Source: Beverwykella pulmonaria (lineage: Eukaryota > Ascomycota > Dothideomycetes > Pleosporales > Melanommataceae). Taken from it: a stretch of DNA of 64,000 bases. Every line of letters begins with the position of its first letter. The stretch's first letter is position 1. Positions 33,634 to 45,324 of this stretch are shown piece by piece. The position numbers were made by a program, and so were the translations under genes. The stretch spans positions 435,667-499,666 of the forward strand of contig BCHH01000010.1 of NCBI GenBank assembly GCA_001599595.1, in the 5' to 3' direction. Under the pieces are notes generated by a model, which made no database searches, was not told the origin of the DNA, and worked only from the letters and a program-made list of their open reading frames with translations.

Positions 33634-36189
33634 ATGGCTACCATTGCACGACCCGTCTCCGGCCTCGAGGTCGCTGCTCCTGCCGACGCCATGGAACTCC
33701 ACTCCGACAATGGGTACGATCTGGGAGATGGGGATATAGACTTTGAGTTTGAATCCACAGCAGTAATGCATCATCAAGATGATGACGACCTTTCACTGCA
33801 CGACGCGGCACCGGATACAGGACTTGATCTGCACACCACTCTTCCGGATCAAGACGACTTCATGGCCGATAAAGACGATCTCATTGAAGAAGATGATATC
33901 GACTACGATGATTTAGAAGTTGTAGATACCGGGCAGGCCTCGCTCCACAGCCCCGTAGTTGCACAAGAGGCAACGATCGACGACGACCTTATTGACTACT
34001 CCGACGATGAAGACGAACAGCAAGAACCCATTCAGGAAGTTACACCCCATGTGGATGAAGATCCAGATGAAGAGGATGTCTCTGTCGAGTCGGCTATTCT
34101 ACAGCCAGACATTGATCATGACACAGAGGAAACACCAGATCAAAATGTCGACGCAGGTCAAGCATTCGAGCACAAAGAAGAGGAGGTTGAATATGGACAA
34201 GAGCTGAATCGGACTACTGATCAAACATGGGATAATGCTCCAGACGTAGACTGGGAAGAACACGCCAATGACGAATATAGTGAGCATCCTCTCCTTGACG
34301 ATGACCAAGATGAGCATCATCAGCAGCAACAGCAGCAAGAATACCAAGCACATAGCAACGACATAGATGTTGGCCAATCTGTTCAATCGAGCGAACCGGT
34401 TGAAAAGGACAAAAATTCCCAGGTTGTGCAGGATACCCAAGTCGCACAGGAGGATAGTCAAGCCGAGGAACCGCTGCATTTGCATCCAGTCACTATCAAT
34501 TACGATGGTTCTGAGTTTTGGCTATTCAAGCCAGATGAGTCAGAGGATGATGATGACTGGCTGCTTTCGGATCGGTCGATCCAAAAAGGGCTGCTAAGTC
34601 AACTATTCCAAGAGTGTAGATTCGCACTTCGCAGCGACATCAGCAATGAGACCGAGCTGGGCTTCCGTTTTGACCATTTCCATAACATGGAGATCTTCGA
34701 AGATTCAACGACTTGCGCGTTTGTTGACCTCAACCACTTGATCGGCACCTATCTTGAGCTCTGTGCGCAGGACGGCACTACCAGTCCAGAGTCGTTCTAC
34801 ATCACGTTGCAGTTTCGCCCGCGTGTATCCACTCTTTTAGGTGAACTGGAGAAAGCCGTCCGGGACCGGATAGGCTATTCTGGACTTGGTTCGGCAGTTG
34901 CTGCGGGCCAAACCGCTTTCAATGCCCCACTCTCTGATGAGCAAACTGAGGATGCACATGAAGGTTGGGGTGAAGAGGAAAAGTTGGAACACCATGACTT
35001 AAAACCCGAGCATGAGGAAGATTACGAAGAGGCAGTCGGCGATGAGTTTCCCTCTCAAGAGAATGAGCAGATTGTGCACGCCTCCGAGAAACAGAGCCCC
35101 GTTTCTCATGTAGACCCAGTCGACACCCATCCAGTTGATGAAGAGGACGCTGTCGAAAATGAAGCTCATCAGGCCGAGGACGTCCCAAATGCAACTGCAA
35201 CTGCATCCCCGTCCAATAACGAACCGACCCCAGCTACGAGAAACTCTGGTGAGGACGATGGGGATGTTATTGACTATAGTAGTGATGAAGATGAAGATGA
35301 AGACGCTGCGAATGTTGCCCAGCCCGACCAAGCCTCTACCCACGATCCGTCGTCAAGTTCTTCCACCGTGCAAGGAGACGATATAGTGTACGCCGATGTC
35401 GACGTGCAAGACCACGCTAATCCTGCCGAGCCCAATGAGGAGGACAAACAGTCCAAATACAGCTATGGTGTAGGTTCTGGAGATGGTCATGACGGTCAAG
35501 ACAGTCAAGACGCTGGCCTCGGGCTTGATGCGGACTTTACCAATTACGAGGAGAGTGCAGGCGCGGAACCTTCTGCTTATGACAACCAAGCTTTCGACGA
35601 AGAGTACGGACAAGGGTATGATCAAGATGTGTCTGGTCAAGCCTTCGAGGCGGGTGACTATTCTGTACAAAATGCAGATGCGGGAGACGCTGGCTACTAT
35701 TATGAGGATGATGGCACAGATGAGCAAGAAGACTTGAATTTCCCACGGACCGCCGCGGATGAGAGCAATCTTGATGTCTCTAATCAGGGCGTCGGCGATG
35801 ACGCTTTCGCCGACCAAGACAGCGTTTTCAATCTCCATGACAATGAGGCTGCGGTTGACCCAGATGCCACTCATACTCCACCACAAGATGGAACCAACGA
35901 TGCAATCGAAGATGATTACATCAACTACGATGACGACGATGGCGAGGACGGTCTGGTTGAGCAACCCACGGTCGCTACATCTGCGGCTGCACAACCTGTT
36001 GTTGCTTCGTCAACTCGGCTTGATCATGAGGGCTCACCTCAAGGTCTGAAGAGGTCAATTGATGAGGTTAGCAACGGATTAGATATTGGCACCGATCTAT
36101 CAGGTTCGCTTCACCCCTTCTTCCGACTCATGTACCGCCAACGCAATGCTGACATTCTCTACCCAGACGTCAAGCGACCGCGAGTGTAA
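33634..36189 (+). CDS. Highly acidic protein with repeated IDY-acidic motifs
   Basis: Open frame of 851 residues from the ATG at 33634. Most of it is Asp/Glu/Gln-rich and probably disordered. One apparently folded block (about 279-416) contains INYDGSEFWLFKP, LLSQLFQECRFALR, FVDLNHLIGTYLELCAQ and FYITLQFRPRVSTLLGELEK. Short acidic motifs around Ile-Asp/Asn-Tyr recur: EDDIDYDD, DDLIDYSDDE, GDVIDYSSDEDED, DDYINYDDDD. The C-terminus KRSIDEV ... DVKRPRV looks like a nuclear localisation signal. A 63-nt in-frame candidate intron (36104-36166, GTTCGC to CCCAG with a GCTGAC branch) lies just before the end; splicing would give 830 residues. I recognise the layout from fungal hypothetical proteins but cannot name a function; a nuclear role is inference. 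Confidence 0.85.
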   Translation: MATIARPVSGLEVAAPADAMELHSDNGYDLGDGDIDFEFESTAVMHHQDDDDLSLHDAAPDTGLDLHTTLPDQDDFMADKDDLIEEDDIDYDDLEVVDTGQASLHSPVVAQEATIDDDLIDYSDDEDEQQEPIQEVTPHVDEDPDEEDVSVESAILQPDIDHDTEETPDQNVDAGQAFEHKEEEVEYGQELNRTTDQTWDNAPDVDWEEHANDEYSEHPLLDDDQDEHHQQQQQQEYQAHSNDIDVGQSVQSSEPVEKDKNSQVVQDTQVAQEDSQAEEPLHLHPVTINYDGSEFWLFKPDESEDDDDWLLSDRSIQKGLLSQLFQECRFALRSDISNETELGFRFDHFHNMEIFEDSTTCAFVDLNHLIGTYLELCAQDGTTSPESFYITLQFRPRVSTLLGELEKAVRDRIGYSGLGSAVAAGQTAFNAPLSDEQTEDAHEGWGEEEKLEHHDLKPEHEEDYEEAVGDEFPSQENEQIVHASEKQSPVSHVDPVDTHPVDEEDAVENEAHQAEDVPNATATASPSNNEPTPATRNSGEDDGDVIDYSSDEDEDEDAANVAQPDQASTHDPSSSSSTVQGDDIVYADVDVQDHANPAEPNEEDKQSKYSYGVGSGDGHDGQDSQDAGLGLDADFTNYEESAGAEPSAYDNQAFDEEYGQGYDQDVSGQAFEAGDYSVQNADAGDAGYYYEDDGTDEQEDLNFPRTAADESNLDVSNQGVGDDAFADQDSVFNLHDNEAAVDPDATHTPPQDGTNDAIEDDYINYDDDDGEDGLVEQPTVATSAAAQPVVASSTRLDHEGSPQGLKRSIDEVSNGLDIGTDLSGSLHPFFRLMYRQRNADILYPDVKRPRV

Positions 36190-37912
36190 CTTCCTACCGT
36201 CCTCACATCGTTCGAATGATCCCGTCTACACTAACCCACAGCACTTACGACTTGAACTACTATGCCACTGTCTCGCAATTGGATTTCATTCTAGAATTTA
36301 TGAACGGGGTTGAAAATCCTGTCTTGCTCGCATTTCGCTGCCGATACTAGGATCATATTCCAACAATCTCAAGACTAACAACAGCTCTTAGCCTGGATGC
36401 AGACAGCATTTACAGCGACTACCGACTCGGATTCCTCGGCCGTCATGGGAATACTCTATGATGGACATAGTAGGGAAACATTAATCAAAGGTACGTGAGT
36501 TGCATGCTTTGCGTTATTTTTCAAACTGCCCAGAGGGACTGTCCTCTGTATTTATTGTGTAAATATTACCACTTGGAGGATGCATTCAGTGGTGGCGTGA
36601 GGCGTTCCTTTTTTTTTTGGGCTAGGGTATTTTCTCTGGATAAGGTGTGGGTTGGTTCAAAAAGGTGGATCTGGGGTTAATCGGCGAAACGGGGACTTTT
36701 CGGATGGAAATGGCTTTCTACTGTGTCGTCGGACGACATCGAGCGGCGGAAAGGCTGGGAATGTCTTACGGCTTCTCAAATCCAGTAAGTTCTGAGCATG
36801 GGTGGGATACGGAATCAGGTGTTGGGTCATCAACAGTCATGGTACCGGAGGAAACGCGTGGCTGAGTCCTTGCGGAACTATTGAAGTGGATCTCTGCTGA
36901 GATGAGGTGTGGGCAAGTTTTTGCCCTTGACAATAACCTTTACCCCAAATAAATTTAACAGTTTTCCAAAGCAGTCTACCTGAGTGCCAGCGTTTCATAT
37001 TATTGCGTCTTTAATTGTGGTGTTGCTTGAAGTAGGAAGTCGATGGAGCAGGGTGAGATTATTCACTGGGGCCTGTACTCTGGCCCGAATCGTTCGAATA
37101 AGCAGAAGCGCATGCTCAGTTTGTAGTATCAGGGGCATGTTTTTATTATTACATTTTATCTTGCTTTCGACTAGCCACATAGTGTGCAGTGGTGCGCGTG
37201 TGAGAGTTGCGCTTGGCGGTCTCGAAGCTGAACACACGTGGCGATATAGGAGCTCCTAATGTAGGAAGACGACGCGGAGTCCTGAGGCGGCTGATCCACC
37301 CACGAAAATAGACACTAGCGGAGCCCCTGCGTACCTAGGTACCACCGCCAGATCTGGCCATGAAACCGTCGTGAATTCGCAGAGAACCATTGCCGTATCG
37401 CATTTACATTGCCACAGCGCGCACTCAAGTCTTGCTCACCACTCTTCTCTGCTTGTCGCTCTGCTGCTCCCCGCACATCCTGCCTAATAACCGTCGTCGT
37501 CGCAAGCTGCTTCGGTGTTTTTATCCGGCACGCAGTTCGCACTCAGCACTCAACGACCCGCCACACGTTCCTCCCTTGTCGAAACACCTGGGCGCCCTGA
37601 ACAAGGCCTTTGCCAGGCGTTTGGTGAAACGTGAATCGATTCTGCCAGCTCCCTCTCCCAACAAAGACCCCACTGTCAGTCGACACTTCCGTGGCGGACT
37701 CTCACTCCGCTAAATTGCTGCTGCGGCGCCGCCTTCGCACCGCCCTAACCCTCGCCTCGGCCTCAGGAGCGCACGACCCTATCGATAGACGACACATCCC
37801 CCGACGTCTGCGCGCACCGCCTTCACCCATCGCGACCGCCCAACCACCTCCCATCGCATATTACTTGGCGCAAAAGACATACAACAAGGTCAAAGGACCT
37901 TTCGGCGGCTTC
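36190..37912. other. 1.7-kb intergenic region
   Basis: Downstream of the acidic protein gene and upstream of the NIPA gene. Short unsupported frames only; 37380-37900 is pyrimidine-rich and probably the NIPA promoter and leader. Confidence 0.5.
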
Positions 37913-39596
37913 ATGATGGAAGAGAAGTACGTCGTAGCGGTGCGCAGCTCGCGTCAGGGATACCGGCTTACCTGTGGACAGATATATCGGCCTCTTTCTG
38001 GCCATGTCTTCGTCGCTGTTGATCGGTATGGCTCCCAGCTCGAGGCTTCATTACCAACCTGCTAACCGTCTGTTTTTCTAGGCACGAGCTTCGTTATAAC
38101 CAAGAAGGTTCTTTGCCTTTTTCCTCCTCCCTCTACACCGCCTTACACCTTCGCGCACCAAGCGGCGCCTCGTACGAACAACGAACAAATGCTGACTGGC
38201 AGCTCATATAGGGTCTCACAATGTCTGCGGAAAAGCACGGCTTCGATGGAGAAGGCTTCACATACTTCCGGAATCCCACATGGTGGGCCGGGATGGTGAC
38301 GAGTGAGCGCAGTCCCACAGGTGCGGTGAGCGCAGTTGACTGACCTGTGCGCAGTGGTTGTTGGTGAAATATTCAATTTCGCAGCATACGCGTTTGCGCC
38401 CGCCATTCTAGTGACCCCATTAGGAGCTCTCGCCGTCCTCATCGGGTGGGTACGAACTATCCACAACCCAGGCCTTCCGCTAATCCAGGAACAGAGCAGT
38501 TTTGGGATCATACTTCTTGAAGGAGACTTTGGGTCTTTTAGGAAAGATCGGCTGTGCGATTTGTCTGATAGGCTCGGTCATTATCGTTCTGCATGCCCCG
38601 CCAGACGAAGAGGTTGAGTCGGTCGACAAGATCCTGGATCTAGCGATCAAGCCCGGTATGTCTCCCAGTGCTTTCCAGCAGTGGTCAATGGTCACTAACG
38701 TTTCTGATTCTTGAGGCTTTCTCTTTTATTGCGCTTTTGTCGCAGCCTTCTGCACCATCATGATTTACAAGGTTGCCCCGAAGCACGGCCGCAAGAACCC
38801 CCTAATATACCTGTCCATCTGCTCGACCTCTGGATCCGTGTCCATCATGGCCATCAAGGCGTTCGGCATCGCGCTGAAGATGACTTTCGCTGGGAATAAC
38901 CAGTTCACACACCCTTCCACTTACGTTTTTATCATTATGATTGTGGGCTGCATTATGACACAGATGAACTACTTCAACAAGGCTTTGAGCCAGTTCTCCA
39001 CGAATATGTATGGCTCCTTGGCCATCAATGTACAACGAATCAAGCTAATGTTTGGCAGTGTGAACCCGCTTTACTACGTAACATTCACCACATGTACGCT
39101 GATCGCATCGTTCCTCCTTTTCCAAGGCTTCAACACCACGTCGGCCATCAACACCATATCTCTACTTTGCGGATTCCTCGTCATCTTCTCCGGGGTTTAC
39201 CTTCTGAATCTCTCGCGCGAGGATCCTGATGGGCGGAATCATCTTGGAAACGACTTTTCCGACGCGCCGCCTACCGATGGCATATCTGGATTCCCCACCC
39301 GAAGAAGCATGCAATTGCGCAGAAGCCAGGAGGCTGGGTTTAGGGGCTCATTCCATGGCGGAAATGAGGACGCACGGAACAGTTTGGGTGACAGAACGGG
39401 TCTTATGGCGGATTACGATGTCGAGAACCAATTCGAGCTCGGCGACCTGGCTGAGGATTCCGACGACGGTGATATTCCAGGCAAACGAACGAGCTTCGAC
39501 CAAGAGACAAGAACATCCAATGGTCTCGCAGGGAGCGGAAGCGTAAGAGCCAAAAAGGATACGGTTCGAGCCAACACCAAGGGCCCGGAGCGGTAA
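37913..39596 (+). CDS. NIPA-family magnesium transporter
   Basis: Model: join(37913..37926, 37982..38025, 38082..38107, 38212..38302, 38355..38445, 38495..38655, 38716..39007, 39059..39596), 418 residues, seven introns. All joins keep phase and rebuild the NIPA (DUF803) pattern: MMEEKYIGLFLAMSSSLLIG, TSFVITKKGL, NPTWWAGM, VVGEIFNFAAYAFAPA, LVTPLGALAVLIGAVLGSYF, KETLGLLGKIGCAICLIGS, VIIVLHAPPDEE, STSGSVSIMAIKAFGIALK, QMNYFNKALSQFSTN then IVNPLYYVTFTT. Around nine hydrophobic helices are expected, with a cytosolic acidic C-terminal tail. NIPA proteins carry Mg2+ across plasma or endosomal membranes. Exon 1 is only 14 nt. The last intron (39008-39058, 51 nt) leaves the frame open and would be missed by frame-based calling. 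One donor (38108, GTTCTT) is weak. Confidence 0.9.
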
Positions 39597-40307
39597 AACC
39601 AAGCTTTACGAATTTCTTCAACCTTTTCATATAGGATTGATGCCAACACCGGCGAAATAGGCGTCTGTACATAGAGCGTCCGGGCCACCCCAACACGGAG
39701 CTGAGGATATCGCACGGCTGGCTGCGCGGTTCGGGCTTCATGGAGTTCTTATATGCTTCGCATTGGCATTGACATGGGTTTTTGGTATTGATACCGCGGC
39801 GTTCGTATTTGTTGACTTGACTTGGACTGTGATATCTTGCATTGGCGGCACGAAGGCATATGGGGATCTTCACTTCATGGGATTCCGCGCCTAGGAAAGG
39901 TGCGATGTACTTGTATGATTATCTCTAGGGCATACCTTACTGAAAGGGCGAGTTCTGTTGCTTGAGCACAGCTGCCAATTGAATCGATTATATCAATCTG
40001 TCTGTGAATTGGAGATGATTATCGTGTACAAGTTGCGTTAATTTATGGATAGAAGGGAAAGAAAACATGTATACGTGATGAGTGTTTACACAGGTTTCAG
40101 TCCCTGGTGCATATGAAAACATACCGTTGCGTCAATTTTGCATAGCATAGGATTCCAAACCCTGAAGGAAGGAGTTTGAAGATGCTCAACGTGACTGCGT
40201 GAGGACGCTAAGCAACTGGTGTACTAGCGCGACGACAAACATAAATCTCAATCTCCAAACACTATCACCACGTCGTCCTCCGCATTCGGATCTAACCCAG
40301 CGCCAAC
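39597..40307. other. Intergenic between NIPA and APC4
   Basis: About 710 bases between tandem genes. No domain-bearing frame or RNA gene was recognised. Confidence 0.5.
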
Positions 40308-43039
40308 ATGGATCCTTCTCCTGGACCAAAGCTGCTCCAGCAAGCAGAGAAGATCCTGCTACATCCAATCCATCCACATCTGATCTCGTACTGCCCCACC
40401 ATGGACTTGATCGCTGTTGTCACAAACGAGGAGAACTTGGATGTATATAGAATCAACGGACAGCGTGCATTTGGCCTGAGGAGAAAGAACTCAGACGCGT
40501 CTATTGAATGCATATGCTGGGAGTTCAACGGACAGGCGATTGCAGTGGCCTGGAGCGACGGCTTCACCGACATCATCTCTTCCGAAACGGGCAAGGTGAT
40601 ACACAAGGACCTGCCTCCGCCCGCGACAGGGCCGCAAATACCGAGGACTCAGTGCATCGGATGGGGGCTCAATTTCATCGATGTTGCGGCCGTAAAGAGG
40701 AGGACTGGGGTTAGCAAGCAAAAGACAAATGGTGCGACATCGAGTATTGATTTTTGCAACCCGACGACAGAGGAATGGGACGCGTTCAAGGATGGGACGA
40801 CGCTCGAGGACTTTCTGCAACGACAGCCGGATCTTCAGGCGCTGGATGTTGCCCCCGATCTTCCGGATCAGCTGGCGATGATGGATATGGAGACGTTGCT
40901 GCCAAAGCTTCCTGCCATACCGATGCCGCCCGCTCTGCCCTTTATGCGCGCGCCACAAACGGACTCGGGAGCTTTTAGCTCGCAGGCCCAGGTTGATTCG
41001 TTGCTGCACTCACATCATACGAAGGATCACAATTCCGTAGACATGTTCATAAGGTGTACAGATCTGGGTACCGTGCATCCTTCTATATACGATTCTTTGG
41101 AGACGGTGGATGTCCGACTACCGCCAGCGTGGGCAATCGAGAGCAAACCGCTTCTCCACACAAGCCATCCGTACAGCTGTAGTCACGGACTTCTTGTCGA
41201 GTCTAAAATGCCAAACGACTCGCAGACAAAACTAGCATTCATTCCCTTAACGCTGGGTTTCATCCCATCAGCGGGAATCTATCTCCATCTCATCGCCTCT
41301 AAAACTTCACAATTGCAAAATCTCCTCATCTACGTTCAGCAATGCCTCCAACGTATCCGTACCTTCTGGAAGCACTCGCAAGACCTACCCTCAAAATTTA
41401 TGATGAACATCTCCGAGACCCTCGAAGAGAAAGGTCAAGGGAATCTAGTCCAGAACTTGTATCATTTAGCATGTACAGGGACATGCTCACCACTGATCAA
41501 AGAATGGCTCGTCGACGAACTCCAAGAACAAGGCCATAAACGTTGGGACCACACAGTGTCTTCCTCACTCACCACTCTCCTCGCCTTAGTCCACGAAAAC
41601 TTGCTCCCGGCGCTAGACCGCTGCTCTATTGTTATTTCGCGGCTGCGCGGGTTGGCGCAGTACCATGACCAGGGCTGGATCTTCAGCGGACCCATATCTG
41701 ACTTTACATCTCTGCTCACGCATCTAAAGAACTTGCGTCTACTAGCACACACCACGCTACTCTACGCTGGCGACGAAAAGCGTCAATTCGCCTCTTTTAG
41801 CAAATGGCTGCGATTCTCCATCGACTTTGAAGCCACAGAGCCTTCTTCCCAATCCCGGCAAGAAATGGAGAATAGGGATCCAGGGGTCGATATCGGGGTA
41901 GTACTCGAGTACATCCAGTACGGGCTCGCAAAGTCCGACTTGGGTCCCTATCTGCGAGTCGCAGAGCAGCTGAGTCCTGAGCAGAAGGCCGCCGGACCAC
42001 ACAGCTATGAAGACACGCGGAAAGCGATCGATCTGCTGAAGGAAGAGGCAAGTTACAAAGAAGAGGCGTTGTGTATGGACCATGTGCTACGGCATTTTGG
42101 TGAGGGTTGTAAGAAAGTTTTGGGGCAGATGAGTGCGTGGATGGAGAGTAATATCCGTATGGACTGTGGAATTATTCTTGAAAATGATGCTATTAGTTCT
42201 ACAGCGCTGGATATGCGTATGGTTTTCTCGGTACGCTATCCCATTTCTTTCCCCTGTCAAGACTAGCACACTCACGATAGGAGAAACTGTCCTCGGACAC
42301 CTCCTACAAAACTACTTATCTCGCCACTCTCACCAGTGGCTTCAAAACGCTGACCCTCTCCGAGCCCGTACAGTCCACCTCCACTATCAACACATATATC
42401 TGCACGGTGCCCGCCTCTCAAACCTCAAACTTGCATATTCATCGGCTTACGCACGAGCCGACTATAACGGGCTTACCGAAAGCGCTCCTCGCGTACGCAG
42501 CGACGACGCTGCAATTCCCAAGTGGGACTAAGGTACTAGATGCGAAGTTCGCCGACGATGAAGGGTTCCTCGTGTTGCTATCCTGCACAGAAGAAGGTAA
42601 AGGGGAGGAGAGGACGTGCATCCTCCTCTCTTTTCCCTACTACACTTCTCCCTCTCTATCTAGCCCAACCACCCCCAACGCTACAGCCCAAACTATACCC
42701 TTCACGCCCCTTGTTCCAGGCACATTCCCGTCCCTCCTCCTACCGCACGGGTCTCCCGTCCCGCCCTCCCTCCGCGGCAACGTTTCCCTCTCATCCGAGT
42801 CTGTCCAGACGTATACGAAACATGTTTTCGAGCACCGGTTCACGCCGTTGAAGTTGGTGGTTAATGGAAGGAAGGGGAGGAGAGTAGTGGTTGTGCTGGG
42901 GAGTGATAGGAAACATTATCGGGTTTTGGATTTGGATTTTAGATCGAGGAAGACGGGTAAGGAAGAGGAGGGGGAGGGAAAGGAGGTTGAGGAGGAGGAG
43001 AGTAGTAGTGGGGATAGTGATATGGAGATGATTGGGTAA
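40308..43039 (+). CDS. APC4: Anaphase-promoting complex subunit 4
   Basis: Model: join(40308..42230, 42281..43039), one 50-bp phase-0 intron (GTACGC...GATAG), 893 residues. The N-terminal Apc4 WD40 domain is recognisable: ISYCPTMDLIAVVTNEENLD, VYRINGQRAFGLRRK, CICWEFNGQAIAVAWSDG. The middle Apc4 helical domain includes LVQNLYHLACTGTCSPLIKEWL, RWDHTVSSSLTTLLALVHEN and DFTSLLTHLKNLRLLAHTTL. The C-terminus ends in an acidic tract (EEEGEGKEVEEEESSSGDSD). Apc4 is a platform subunit of the APC/C ubiquitin ligase that drives anaphase and mitotic exit, joining Apc1 and Apc5 to the TPR arm. The second exon (EKLSSDTSYKTTYLATLTSG) continues the C-terminal part of the protein. Length is in the usual range for filamentous fungi. 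Confidence 0.92.
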
Positions 43040-43500
43040 TTAGATAGGTTAGGAGTATGTCTTGAGTATGGGTTGGAATCTGTTTGACTCATAGCCGTGT
43101 TCGTGTTCGTATTAGAACCCTCGATAACGAAGATACCAAGGCAGACATGTCAAATGCACATAGGCTGTAGGTTCTTTGATGTCGACGTGAAATCATAGGA
43201 TAACTTAGGACCATCAGGTAGAGTACACATTGACCATTCGGCTTTTCAGCATCTTATCATGGACTTGATGCTTTTTTTTTTGGGCGAACTTGACGTCATA
43301 TCACAGTCCCGATTGACAGACCAGATGCATTTTTTCGGATTCACATTCCCTAACGTCCTATCATGCTCTTGAGCAGGAAGCCTAACTTGTTCAGAAAGTT
43401 TATAACGCCCCGCCATCCGCATAAAGATTTATGAGAATAACCGACCGCAGCATTGTCCCACTTCGATTTCGAAACTACCAGATCAGCCCGATCAGCGCCT
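43040..43500. other. Intergenic between convergent APC4 and RPL8
   Basis: About 460 bases of 3' flank for both genes. An A/T tract (nine to ten T) is near 43272-43281. Nothing else was recognised. Confidence 0.5.
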
Positions 43501-44560
43501 CTAATCCTTGACTTTTTGTGTACCGCGCAGCAGACCCGTCCTCCGCGCCGCAATGAGGCCGGCCTTTTGACCTTGTGCTGCCTCACGCGAGATGGTGGAT
43601 GCTTTACCGATATGCTGGTGGTTACCACCTCCGTGGGGATGGTCAACGGGGTTCATGGCTACACCACGAGTCTTGGGCCAGCTGTTGCGCTTGGCGGCGA
43701 ACTGAAAGAAAATCGAGTTAGTATTGATTCATGAACGTGAGAGACGTCGAATGTACCTTGTGCTTGGCTCTTGAGGCCTTGAGCAGAGGCTTGTCTGTAC
43801 GTCCACCTCCAGCGACGATGCCGACCATGCCACGCGCAGTGTTAGGGAGGACCTTCTTGGCGCCAGACGGGAGCTTAACACGGGTCTTGCCGTCGTCAAA
43901 GTTGTGACCGATGACGGTCACGTAGTTGCCGGAAGTACGGCCGAGCGCACCACGGTCACCGGACTTGTCTTCGACGTTGGTGAGGACGGTACCTTCGGGG
44001 ACGGAGGCGAGGGGGAGGACGTTTCCGATGGTGAGATTGGCGTGCTTTCCGGCGTAGATGAACTGTAGTGTGTCAGTCCTGGCCCTACGATGTTCGAGTT
44101 GTCCAAACTAACCTGGCCAGTGTACATGCCCTCATTGGCAATGAAAACCTGGGTGTCAAGCTTGAAGCGGTATGGCTACAGGTAATGTGAGTGAGATGTA
44201 TAACGGTATATCGAGGGAGGTGTCCGTACGTTGCGGAAAGTGACTCGTGCAAGAGGAGCACCTATCATCGAATTCGTCAGAATCGCTGCAAACACGTCCA
44301 AAAGCCTGAGTACTCACCACGACCGGAATCGTGGACAATTTCCTTCACGATTCCGCGAATGTAACCATTGCGCTCAGCCTGTGCCGTTGCTATTAGCCCA
44401 TGTTCCCCATGACTTTCCAAATTTCGCAGCGCTGTGCGGGATGAGGGCTAAGACGTACGTAGTCGAGAGTGCGGAATTGGGCGGGGGCCTTGTTCAAGCG
44501 GGTGTTGGCCGTGAAGATGGAGCCGCGTCCCTTACGCTGGTTCCTGATAACACGACCCAT
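43501..44560 (-). CDS. RPL8: 60S ribosomal protein uL2 (L8)
   Basis: Model: complement(join(43501..43701, 43757..44062, 44113..44175, 44230..44261, 44318..44378, 44459..44560)), 254 residues, exactly the usual eukaryotic uL2 length. The first exon gives [16 protein letters not shown] and TLDY; then [127 protein letters not shown] and [20 protein letters not shown] includes the conserved histidine near the peptidyl-transferase centre. All five introns are 48-80 bp. uL2 binds 23S/25S rRNA and helps subunit joining. In yeast nomenclature this protein is Rpl2. Confidence 0.97.
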
Positions 44561-45324
44561 GGCGACTGTGTTGTGGTGGAGGGAAGGAGGTCGATGGAAA
44601 TGTCGACCTTGTAGCGGCAGAGGTTGGCTTGTGGGCTCGACTGGCAAAATTCGCTTGTGGGCCCACTTTGGGTTTGGCGCGCCTTGGCGGGGGCAGTCTC
44701 TTGCCTCAACCTCATGTTCAATGACTATACATAACCTTTCTCGTTCAATGACTATATTTGACCTTCCTCATGTGAGACACGTTGGTCATTCATCAATATG
44801 GCTCGTCGTACTAATGGCAATATATCTTTATTTTTGAACATGACCTGATGATGGCTGCACCCCAAGTTCAGCCCTGTTGCCACTCAAAGAATGCCAGCTT
44901 CGAAGTCTAGCGCAGCGTAGAGGACCATACTATTGTACTCCTCTTGATTTCGGGAAATGGCAGATCATGAGTTAGGATTCTTGGAGTGTCAAGTCTGGTC
45001 AGCGCTATTTCTTATGGTCGGCAATCTCGAGTCGTCATCGTGATGGTGAGGCTGAGCTATATCAGCGGACCTTTTCAGCTCACGCATATCCTACCCGAGC
45101 ATCTGGAGACTCTGGCCATACCTTTGCCACTTGATTGGCTATATCTATCAGAGGTGCGGAGGTTGTTAGGTCGTCGCACAGCAGTCTAGATCCAATATAT
45201 CTTGCTATCTAAAACAGGATAAAGTCACGTCTCCTCAGTTAAATACTTCCTACTTCTCGCATACCCATATTCTTTTCCATTGCTCTTCATTTTCTGTCAT
45301 TTCTAACCCTTCCATCGTTTCGAT
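44561..45324. promoter_or_regulatory. Promoter region of RPL8 and upstream of the PhiA-like gene
   Basis: About 760 bases between outward-facing starts. On the RPL8 side the 10-mer GCTTGTGGGC (plus strand; GCCCACAAGC toward the gene) occurs twice, at 44627-44636 and 44653-44662, 26 bp apart, within 105 bp of the ATG. This is a candidate ribosomal-protein promoter element by position only. The PhiA-like leader at 45230-45324 is pyrimidine-rich. Confidence 0.5.

Noticed and set aside
35353..35994. Hydrophobic 213-codon minus-strand frame resembling a membrane protein
   Set aside because: Antisense of Asp-rich codons (GAT/GAC read as ATC/GTC) in the acidic protein gene; the hydrophobicity is an artefact.
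42087..42275. Continuation of the APC4 first frame past 42230 to a stop at 42266
   Set aside because: A GTACGC donor and GATAG acceptor at 42231-42280 join it in phase to the long downstream frame, which completes the protein.
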